6,086 nucleotides of DNA, taken from Anaerolineales bacterium UBA2232 (GTDB lineage Bacteria > Chloroflexota > Anaerolineae > UBA2200). Positions 1-5,279 of the stretch are shown in pieces (position 1 is the stretch's first letter; every line of letters begins with the position of its first letter). Made by a program: the position numbers and the translations under genes. The stretch lies in assembly GCA_002348045.1 (NCBI GenBank), contig DDYO01000203.1, positions 1-6,086 of the forward strand, written 5' to 3'. Under the pieces are notes generated by a model, which saw nothing but the letters and a program-made list of their open reading frames with translations, was not told the origin of the DNA and did no database searches.

Positions 1-278
1 GGGCGGTCTGGAAAGTCCTCAAGTTCCAGCCCGGCATCCTGCGTTACCAGCTGATTCAGCACGACGAATCCTGCTTTGAACTGCTCTTGGCCACTCAAGA
101 TCGGGCCGCCTACGACGCGGTCATCGGACCCATCGTGGCAGAGCTGCACGCCCTCCTGGGCCACGACGCGGTCATTGAGCCGAGCTACCAGGCCGAGTGG
201 CAGCCCCTGGTCTCCAAGGGGGGCAAGTTCCGCCCGGTGATCAACCTCACAACGCGATCAGGTATCAAAGCCCCGTGA
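1..278 (+). CDS. PaaK/CapK-like adenylate-forming enzyme, C-terminal fragment (5' end off window)
   Basis: The reading frame is open from base 3 to a TGA at 276-278, giving the last 91 residues of a longer protein. A TTG at 87 could be read as a start, but it lies inside the domain and the frame is open upstream, so the gene is simply cut by the window edge. The visible part matches the small C-terminal domain of phenylacetate-CoA ligase (PaaK)/CapK/F390-synthetase-like enzymes. It has the strand 'LRYQLIQ' (residues 13-19), an alpha/beta core, and a closing GGKFRPVI motif (73-80). The Lys at 75 occupies the place of the adenylation lysine (A10-type motif) of ANL enzymes. The same domain, with 'LERFLIVQ', ends the next gene, so the two are probably paralogues. 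The substrate cannot be inferred. Family assignment from the C-terminal domain alone is fairly good but not certain. Confidence 0.68.
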   Translation, partial: AVWKVLKFQPGILRYQLIQHDESCFELLLATQDRAAYDAVIGPIVAELHALLGHDAVIEPSYQAEWQPLVSKGGKFRPVINLTTRSGIKAP

Positions 279-332
279 CGGCGGATGAAATGGGACGGAG
301 CTGGCCTCGGACGCCACCTACCTCCGTCCTCC

Positions 333-338
333 AGGAGG
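333..338 (+). promoter_or_regulatory. Ribosome binding site AGGAGG deciding the start of the second PaaK-like gene
   Basis: A perfect AGGAGG ends six bases before ATG 345. The alternative ATG at 339 touches the motif directly, and ATG 285 has no comparable site, so 345 is the best start. Confidence 0.8.
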
Positions 339-344
339 ATGGTC

Positions 345-1622
345 ATGCATCCAGCTTTGCAGGCTGAACTGAATTGGAGGTTGTCTGGAACGGGACTGCG
401 AGAGCTCCAGGAGCGTAAGCTGCGGCGTCTGGTAGGCCACGCCTATGCCCACGTGCCTTACTATCGTGAGCTTTTCCAGGCCCACGGATTGACCCCGGAC
501 GACATCGGCACTCTGGATGATCTGGCCAAGATCCCCATCAGCCGCAAGCCGGACTTGCTGGCATCAGGCACCGCCGGGCGGGTGGCGCAGGGAACCCAGG
601 TGGAGCGCTGCATTCCTGTGCGCACCAATGGGAGCAGCGGCCAGCCTATCGTGACTTACATTACCCCCGCCGAACGTGCTTGGCGGGTAGCGGTGGAAGG
701 CCGGGGCATGAGGGTGATCGGACGTCGTATCTGGGAGCGCACCGTGGTGCTGGGGCCGGAGTCAAGCGGTCGCTTCCCCTGGCATCAGCGCCTGGGCGTG
801 CAGCGAACCACCGTGCTTGCCTCCCGCCTGCCGCCAGAAGAGCAGATTCGGCGTATGCGGGAAATCCAGCCCCAGGTGTTGTGGGTGTATCCCAGCGTGC
901 TGGCGGCCGTGCTGCATCAGGTGGAGTACCGGCTGAGCGCCATCGTTCGGCCACGGCTGCTCATCAGTTCCTCGGAGATGTTTGAGCCGTGGCTCAGGCA
1001 AGGGGTCGTAAACGATGCCAACCCGGAAATCTTTGATTGGTACGGCTGCATGGAGGTCGGTCGCCTCGCCTTTGAGTGTCCCGCCCACCGGGGACTCCAC
1101 ATCAATGCCGACCACGTCATCGTAGAGTGCCTGGTGGACGGCCAGCCGGCGCCGGCGGGACAGCCTGGCCGAACGGTGATCACCGCGCTGGAGAGCTTGA
1201 CCACTCCCTACCTGCGCTACGACCTGGGCGACACCTGCATCCTCCCGGCAGAACCGTGCCCATGTGGCAGCGCTTTCCCCCTGCTGCAACGGCTGGAGGG
1301 CCGGCGGTGGGAAATGGTCGTGCTGCCCAGCGGCAAGCTGCTGTCGCCCCACTTTATCCGCTACGCGCTCCGCCGGCTGCAGTGGCTGGAGCGGTTCTTG
1401 ATCGTTCAAGAAGCCCGGGACCACCTGCACATCCTGCTGGCCTCACGGGAGAGCCCCGAGCCGGCCGTCCTGGAGCAGATCAGCGCCCAGTGCCAGGAGG
1501 CCACCGGGGAGCGGCTGCGGGTGACGGTAGAACTGGTGGAAAGCCTGGACGGTCAGATGCCGAACCTGGGCACGTTCGTCTCGCGACTCCCCGATTGGCG
1601 GCCAACGGCGTCCGGAGGCTAG
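345..1622 (+). CDS. PaaK/CapK-like AMP-binding (phenylacetate-CoA ligase family) protein with atypical C-terminal motif
   Basis: This encodes 425 aa, about the usual length of PaaK/CapK-family enzymes. The family activates a carboxylate with ATP to an acyl-adenylate and often transfers it to CoA; the protein is probably cytosolic. Visible motifs are the N-terminal 'HVPYYRELF' typical of CapK/PaaK (36-44), the phosphate-binding loop TNGSSGQP (94-101), YGCME (233-237) matching the family YGxTE adenine motif, YDLGD (292-296) for ribose binding, and the hinge region LEGRRWE (317-323). C245-x2-H248 and C305-x-C307 match a CxxH/CxC set that is probably a structural zinc site. The C-terminal domain starts near 350. 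Its final motif reads GQMPNLGTF, with T410 where the preceding gene has Lys, so the adenylation lysine appears to be lost. The start at 345 rests on the AGGAGG; an upstream ATG at 285 would add 20 unconvincing residues. The 66-base gap from the preceding gene suggests co-transcription. The substrate is unknown: phenylacetate is only the family name, and a role in surface polysaccharide modification is equally possible. Confidence 0.88.
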   Translation: MHPALQAELNWRLSGTGLRELQERKLRRLVGHAYAHVPYYRELFQAHGLTPDDIGTLDDLAKIPISRKPDLLASGTAGRVAQGTQVERCIPVRTNGSSGQPIVTYITPAERAWRVAVEGRGMRVIGRRIWERTVVLGPESSGRFPWHQRLGVQRTTVLASRLPPEEQIRRMREIQPQVLWVYPSVLAAVLHQVEYRLSAIVRPRLLISSSEMFEPWLRQGVVNDANPEIFDWYGCMEVGRLAFECPAHRGLHINADHVIVECLVDGQPAPAGQPGRTVITALESLTTPYLRYDLGDTCILPAEPCPCGSAFPLLQRLEGRRWEMVVLPSGKLLSPHFIRYALRRLQWLERFLIVQEARDHLHILLASRESPEPAVLEQISAQCQEATGERLRVTVELVESLDGQMPNLGTFVSRLPDWRPTASGG

Positions 1623-1643
1623 GTTCATCGCTCGGAGATAAAC

Positions 1644-1672
1644 TTGCTTTTCGCGATAGATGCCGCTAGAAT
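1644..1672 (+). promoter_or_regulatory. Candidate sigma70-type promoter for the propeller gene
   Basis: TTGCTT (1644-1649) and TAGAAT (1667-1672) are separated by exactly 17 bases. The -10 matches consensus at five of six positions and the -35 at three of six. They lie in the 183-base spacer, which is visibly richer in A/T than the flanking genes. Transcription would begin near 1679, leaving a leader of roughly 125 bases before the chosen start codon. This is pattern matching only. Confidence 0.42.
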
Positions 1673-1681
1673 AGCCAGTGA

Positions 1682-1692
1682 GGACACTGTCC
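1682..1692. promoter_or_regulatory. Operator-like dyad GGACACTGTCC next to the candidate start of transcription
   Basis: GGACA and TGTCC form a perfect palindrome around one central base, about ten bases after the candidate -10. A degraded copy of the surrounding sequence, GAGGACGCTGT (1740-1750), repeats GAGGACACTGT (1680-1690) with one mismatch exactly 60 bases downstream. The position would suit a repressor site, but an 11-base dyad can arise by chance. Confidence 0.22.
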
Positions 1693-1792
1693 GCGCGCCC
1701 GCCGTATCAGAATGGCTCGTCCAAACGTCTCTATTTACAGAGGACGCTGTGACGGAAGCCTTATGCCGCCATCGCGTTATCGGCAGAGGTGA

Positions 1793-1798
1793 AGGGAG
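1793..1798 (+). promoter_or_regulatory. Ribosome binding site AGGGAG deciding the start of the propeller gene
   Basis: AGGGAG ends seven bases before ATG 1806 but only one base before the in-frame ATG 1800. Normal spacing favours 1806. A much earlier in-frame TTG at 1644 also has a GGAGA a few bases upstream, but it would bury the signal peptide more than 50 residues inside the protein. Confidence 0.6.
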
Positions 1799-1805
1799 AA
1801 TGGAC

Positions 1806-3614
1806 ATGGCCGGCAAAGCTTACAGGAGGGTCTCGCTGCTTCGGCGGCTACGCCAGGTCGGGCTGGTAGTGCTCATCGCGCACGTCACCCTGGTCAGTCG
1901 AGTCTGGGCTGATGCCGAGGTGAAGCCGGCACAGCTTTCCCTGGTCACGGGACCTGCCGGTGCGGCGAGGCCCGGCGAGGTGGCCCTGGCCCCGTCCATA
2001 GTGCCTTCCTTGCCCTCGGACGTGCTCGTGCCGACACCGGATGTCACCGCGACCGCCGGCCGCCCCTCGCCCTGGCCCATGCTGCAGGGCAGCGCCCAGC
2101 ACACTGGCCTCAGCCCCTTCCTTGGCCCTTCGGCGGCCTCCCTCAAATGGCGCTACCGGGTGGGCGCGCCCGTGCGGCTGGGGCCGGTGATCGCCGGCGA
2201 CGGCACGGTCTATGTTGCCTCTGACTCCGGTTATGTCTATTCTTTGCGCCCAGACGGCACCCTGTGGTGGCGGCAACGGGTCGGCTCTTCAGTCAGCGCC
2301 AGCCCAGCGCTTGCCAGCGACGGCACCCTTTACGTCGGCACCGACGATGGCAACAACAGCGCATTGGTAGCCCTGTCACCCAGCGGCGCCGTGCAGTGGC
2401 GCTTTAGCCTCGGCACGCCCAGCCACACTCCCCTGACGGTAGGCCCGGACGGCACGATCTATGCCGGCACCGACGCAGGCTGGCTCATCGCCATAGACGC
2501 TGACGGCAAGGAGCAATGGCGGTTTGATACCATGACCGTGCCTATAAACCCTCGGCTGGACTCGGCAGCGGCCGTGGGACCGGAAGGCACCGTGTACGTG
2601 GGCTCGGGCTGCGGCTACTTGCACGCCATTGCTCCGGACGGAAGCCCTCGCTGGAGCGTGTTCCTCGCCATGCGGGCGATCCGCTCGGGTCCGACGGTGG
2701 GCGTTGATGGCAATATCATCTGCGCCTCTGATGCCGGTTGCCTCCACGTTGTCAGCCCCGAGGGCAAGGTATTGGCGATCTGCGGCGGCTCGATGCCCTA
2801 TCCCTGTGAGATTGTCTCTTCGCCAGCGGTGGGTTCGGACGGCACGGTGTACCTGGGGTTGGACACCACCGGCGCCGGCGCCGGGTTCAGACCAGGGTAT
2901 TTGGGAGCGTACCTCGGTGACGGAACTGAACAGTGGCAGGTAGCTGTGGGAGGCCGGGTGCGCTCGTCGCCTGCTATCGGCGCCGACGGTATCGTGTATG
3001 TGGGAGCCGATGACGGCATCCTGTACGCCCTCAATCCCGACGGCACCTTCCTCTGGAAGTATGCCACTGGAGACGCCATCGAATCCTCACCAGCCCTGGC
3101 CGCCGACGGCACCCTGTACTTTGGCTCCAGGGACGGGTATGTTTATGCCATGGGACGTCCGCCCAACCAAGCCCCGACCAACGGCACAGTAACGCCATAC
3201 CGCGGCAGCGCGCACGCCGGCCAGGTGGTCCAGTTCACCACCACGTGGACGGATCCTGACAGCTGGGCCGACCTCAAAGCGTGCTACTTTGTGCTGGGCA
3301 ACCACTGGCGTCCGGCGGGAAATGTCTTTCTGTCCTACGATCCGGTGGCCAACCGCCTGTACCTGGCCAACGACGCGGGGACATCGTTCCTGGGAGGCCT
3401 GGAACCGGGCAGCCCGGGGGAGATGGCCAACAGCAAAGTGAGGGTGCTGGCTGCCGAGACCACGGTTGTGCGCAACGGCACAACGGTGCAGGTCACGTGG
3501 AGCCTGGCCTTGTCCGCAGAAGCACCCGCGGTCAAGAGCCTGTACTTGCGCTGCGAGGACCGCAGCGGGCAGGCGCCGCTGTGGACCATACGCGGCTCTT
3601 GGACGGTACGATAG
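1806..3614 (+). CDS. Secreted PQQ-like beta-propeller repeat protein with C-terminal beta-rich module
   Basis: This encodes 602 aa. The N-terminus is a clear Sec signal peptide: a basic region (RR, RR, R), a hydrophobic stretch at about 18-31, and a V-W-A cleavage site after residue 35. A Pro/Ala/Ser-rich linker (about 36-88) leads to the typical propeller entry 'WPMLQGSAQHTG' (90-101). Eight DGTxYV-type units follow, with the Asp/Glu at 132, 172, 215, 260, 301, 345, 394 and 434, spaced 40-49 residues apart. Many units continue with a strand ending in a Trp (QWRF, LWKY), as in PQQ-like repeats. The PQQ name describes the fold. No quinoprotein dehydrogenase features are evident, so a binding or scaffold role is likelier than catalysis. 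From about 454 an Asn/Pro/Thr linker opens a separate module of about 150 residues containing 'YDPVANRLYLANDAGTSFLG' (511-530). There is no lipobox, C-terminal membrane helix or sorting motif, so the protein is probably released or held non-covalently. Five of its seven Cys cluster in blades 4-6 (269, 306, 312, 326, 334). It is probably transcribed from its own promoter. The ligand is unknown. Confidence 0.88.
   Translation: MAGKAYRRVSLLRRLRQVGLVVLIAHVTLVSRVWADAEVKPAQLSLVTGPAGAARPGEVALAPSIVPSLPSDVLVPTPDVTATAGRPSPWPMLQGSAQHTGLSPFLGPSAASLKWRYRVGAPVRLGPVIAGDGTVYVASDSGYVYSLRPDGTLWWRQRVGSSVSASPALASDGTLYVGTDDGNNSALVALSPSGAVQWRFSLGTPSHTPLTVGPDGTIYAGTDAGWLIAIDADGKEQWRFDTMTVPINPRLDSAAAVGPEGTVYVGSGCGYLHAIAPDGSPRWSVFLAMRAIRSGPTVGVDGNIICASDAGCLHVVSPEGKVLAICGGSMPYPCEIVSSPAVGSDGTVYLGLDTTGAGAGFRPGYLGAYLGDGTEQWQVAVGGRVRSSPAIGADGIVYVGADDGILYALNPDGTFLWKYATGDAIESSPALAADGTLYFGSRDGYVYAMGRPPNQAPTNGTVTPYRGSAHAGQVVQFTTTWTDPDSWADLKACYFVLGNHWRPAGNVFLSYDPVANRLYLANDAGTSFLGGLEPGSPGEMANSKVRVLAAETTVVRNGTTVQVTWSLALSAEAPAVKSLYLRCEDRSGQAPLWTIRGSWTVR
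2145..3155 (+). repeat. Coding tandem repeat: eight propeller units of about 40-49 codons
   Basis: The DNA repeats a degenerate GACGGCAC(C/G) core followed by codons for a hydrophobic-Tyr-hydrophobic triplet, for example near 2201, 2321, 2447, 2840 and 3105. The fourth unit (near 2583) uses GAAGGC, and the fifth (near 2706) is the most diverged, reading DGNIIC. The repeats are clear at protein level but diverged at DNA level, which fits an old propeller rather than a recent duplication. Confidence 0.8.
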
Positions 3615-3627
3615 CCCTCGCGCCCGG

Positions 3628-4416
3628 TTACTGGTCGGGCCCCACGTAGCGGGAGCGCTCCAGGTCCGCTGCTAACTGCTCCTGCGCGGTGCGCGGCTCC
3701 AGGTGGGGGCTGCGCGATTCTTCGTCGTCCTCCAGCAAGGCCTGTGCCCCTTCCAGCTCGTCGGCCGACGCCCGGCGTACGATGGCCCATTTGCCGCAAT
3801 GCGGGCACCGCTGCAGCTTGCCCAGCACCATGTTGGGCGCCCACCACTGGAGGGCAAAGGGCTTCCGGCAGCGAGAGCACACCGTACCGCCCACAAGGCC
3901 ATAGCTCACCGACCGGCCGGCCATCCCTGGCGAGCGCTTTTTGCCCCTGGACAGCCAGTTGGTAAGCAGCGCCGACAGCAGCATCACCGCACCCACCGCC
4001 CCCATCAACCCGACGACGAGGATCACTGTGGAGCGCTGCGCCTCCGACGCGCTGAGAAACCGCGTGACGATCACGTTGGAGGCCAACTCCTGGCCCGCCG
4101 CTGTGTAGCCGACTGCCCGCAGGGAGCGGACTCCAGGCTCGTAGGCGTCGGTTACAAAGTCCAGTTGAAACGGCGCCTGGGTGACCTCGCCCATCACCAC
4201 TGCATCCACGTAGTACACTACCCGCACCAGGTCCGACGGGCCCTTGGCCGAAATCCTAAAGTTGCCCTGGATCTCGTTGAATCCGCCGTATCCAAAGGTA
4301 CGCTGCATGCCCAGGCTCAGGGCAGCCGGAGCTTCCTGCGCACGAGCGGCGAAGGACACGGCCAGGGTCAGCAGCAGCAGCAAGGTAATGATGACAATGC
4401 GATGGTGTGTCTTCAT
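3628..4416 (-). CDS. Type I membrane protein: signal peptide, Ig-like domain, transmembrane helix, cytoplasmic zinc ribbon
   Basis: This encodes 262 aa and starts at the ATG complementary to 4414-4416. A signal peptide (1-26) has a long leucine-rich core and an A-R-A cleavage site. Residues of about 36-120 resemble a bacterial Ig-like domain: 'VYYVDAVVMGEVTQAPFQLDF' style strands, then 'GVRSLRAVGYTAAGQELAS' (95-113). One membrane helix spans about 130-155, followed by the positive stretch RGKKR, which places the C-terminus in the cytoplasm. A zinc ribbon follows with C180-x2-C183 and C204-x2-C207, flanking a conserved-looking aromatic segment (FALQWWAPN). The tail from about 217 is acidic and polar and probably helical or disordered. 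The gene is 26 bases downstream of the permease and is the last gene of the exporter operon. A role as an accessory, sensor or partner subunit of the exporter is inferred from position only. The domain layout is well supported; I do not recognise a named family. Confidence 0.8.
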   Translation of the reverse strand: MKTHHRIVIITLLLLLTLAVSFAARAQEAPAALSLGMQRTFGYGGFNEIQGNFRISAKGPSDLVRVVYYVDAVVMGEVTQAPFQLDFVTDAYEPGVRSLRAVGYTAAGQELASNVIVTRFLSASEAQRSTVILVVGLMGAVGAVMLLSALLTNWLSRGKKRSPGMAGRSVSYGLVGGTVCSRCRKPFALQWWAPNMVLGKLQRCPHCGKWAIVRRASADELEGAQALLEDDEESRSPHLEPRTAQEQLAADLERSRYVGPDQ

Positions 4417-4422
4417 GAGTTG

Positions 4423-4430
4423 TCCCTTCT
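4423..4430 (-). promoter_or_regulatory. Ribosome binding site AGAAGGGA of the Ig-like/zinc-ribbon gene
   Basis: On the minus strand AGAAGGGA ends six bases before the ATG. It lies within the 26-base gap after the permease stop, supporting translation from the shared transcript with its own initiation. Confidence 0.65.
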
Positions 4431-4442
4431 AAGACAGCCGGC

Positions 4443-5237
4443 CTACTTCCAGCGGGTGAGGATAGTCTCCCGCTGGAACAGGCGCACCGCCAGGTAGATG
4501 AACAGACCATCCACGGCCACCAGCGCCGCCGCCAGCAGCGCCATGTTGCGCTGACTGAACACGGCGATGCCTGCCACCTGGCCGAAGAACAGGAGCAGCA
4601 CCGGTACGATGACCACGGCCGAGAGCTGCTCGGCCACCCGCGGGTCGCTCACCCGGGACGAGACCATGAGGGCAAAGTTGACCGACATGATGGCCAGCAG
4701 CGGAGAGATCAAGACGATGGCCACCAGCCACATGGGGCGGAACAGGGCCGCCAGCACGTTGGGCCCCGCCGCCAGGAGCCGCACGCCGATGCCAAAGATG
4801 GCAAAGCTCAACCAGTTGGCCAGCACTGCCGGGATGGCCGCTGCCAGGTTCTTGCCCGCCAACAGCTCGGCGGTGGTGATGGGGGTGGCCAACAGGGGTT
4901 CCAGGCTGCGGGTCGTCTTTTCGCCCACCACAGAATAAGACGCGATGTTGACCGGAATGATGAGGGGGCTGAGCATGAACAGCATCATGAACTGGCTCAG
5001 CATGTAGACCTGGAGGCATTCTGCACCGGTGAGGCCAATGCAGCCCAGGGCCGCCGCAGGCGGGAGCTGCCCCATGACGTCTCCGCCACCGCCGATCCCA
5101 CCTCCGCGCATGAAATATAGAAAGATGAGGGGCAGCACAGAGAACATGAGGGGCATGAACAGCACGGTAAAGAGCACCAAACGGTTGCGAAACACCTCGG
5201 ACCACTCTTTGGAGACGATCGTCTTTACTTTGTCCAC
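4443..5237 (-). CDS. ABC-2 type transporter permease
   Basis: This encodes 264 aa from a GTG complementary to 5235-5237, the membrane half of an exporter. An amphipathic N-terminus, 'VKTIVSKEWSEVFRNR' (4-19), precedes TM1 (about 20-42), as in ABC-2/NatB-like permeases. A short glycine-rich loop (RGGGIGGGGD, 44-53) lies in the first extracytoplasmic segment, then TM2 (about 82-104). Next comes the family's most diagnostic stretch, GEKTTRSLEPLLATPIT (105-121), followed by TTAELLAGK, which is expected to contact the ATPase. Further helices lie at about 129-150, 169-193, 206-228 and 231-253, giving six in total. The first loop is short compared with NatB, which has a large outer domain. A TTG at 5276 would lengthen the N-terminus by 13 residues rich in Arg, Gly and Pro; the GTG is preferred because GGAGG lies nine bases upstream. 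The substrate is unknown. The ATPase gene ends 42 bases upstream, so the two are surely co-expressed. Confidence 0.9.
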   Translation of the reverse strand: MDKVKTIVSKEWSEVFRNRLVLFTVLFMPLMFSVLPLIFLYFMRGGGIGGGGDVMGQLPPAAALGCIGLTGAECLQVYMLSQFMMLFMLSPLIIPVNIASYSVVGEKTTRSLEPLLATPITTAELLAGKNLAAAIPAVLANWLSFAIFGIGVRLLAAGPNVLAALFRPMWLVAIVLISPLLAIMSVNFALMVSSRVSDPRVAEQLSAVVIVPVLLLFFGQVAGIAVFSQRNMALLAAALVAVDGLFIYLAVRLFQRETILTRWK

Positions 5238-5245
5238 GCGAACGA

Positions 5246-5252
5246 CCCTCCC
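5246..5252 (-). promoter_or_regulatory. Ribosome binding site GGGAGGG deciding the permease start
   Basis: The minus-strand GGGAGGG contains GGAGG, nine bases before GTG 5237. The more upstream TTG at 5276 lies just after the ATPase stop and has no such site in a suitable position. Confidence 0.6.
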
Positions 5253-5279
5253 ATCTGGCCTTGGACCGTGGCCCAACGG

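Noticed and set aside
285..344. ATG 285 as the start of the complete PaaK-like gene
   Set aside because: The extra 20 residues (rich in Gly, Arg, Ser and Pro) do not look like the family N-terminus, and the strong AGGAGG fits ATG 345.
762..1430. 222-codon open frame on the minus strand within the PaaK-like gene
   Set aside because: It lies opposite a gene with clear conserved motifs, its translation looks low-complexity and Gln/His/Arg-rich with no recognisable domain, and long antisense frames are expected at this GC content.
1709..1737. Second possible promoter with TATTTA (1732-1737) as -10
   Set aside because: No -35-like hexamer lies at a suitable distance; AGAATG is found at 17 bases.
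3622..3640. GCCCG ... CGGGC inverted repeat at the convergent stop codons, as a possible bidirectional terminator
   Set aside because: The stem is only five Watson-Crick pairs (seven with wobbles) with a GTTACTGGT loop, and no T-tract follows on either strand. It also begins inside the minus-strand gene.
3335..3880. 181-codon minus-strand frame spanning the convergent junction
   Set aside because: It overlaps two well-supported genes and shows no motif.
3703..4497. 264-codon plus-strand frame opposite the Ig-like/zinc-ribbon gene
   Set aside because: The translation is rich in Arg, His and Gln with no signal, domain or ribosome binding site. The minus-strand frame has a signal peptide, membrane helix and zinc ribbon.
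4429..5205. 258-codon minus-strand frame overlapping the permease in another frame
   Set aside because: It gives a Pro/His/Gly/Ala-rich product typical of a shadow frame. The permease frame has six hydrophobic helices and the ABC-2 signature.
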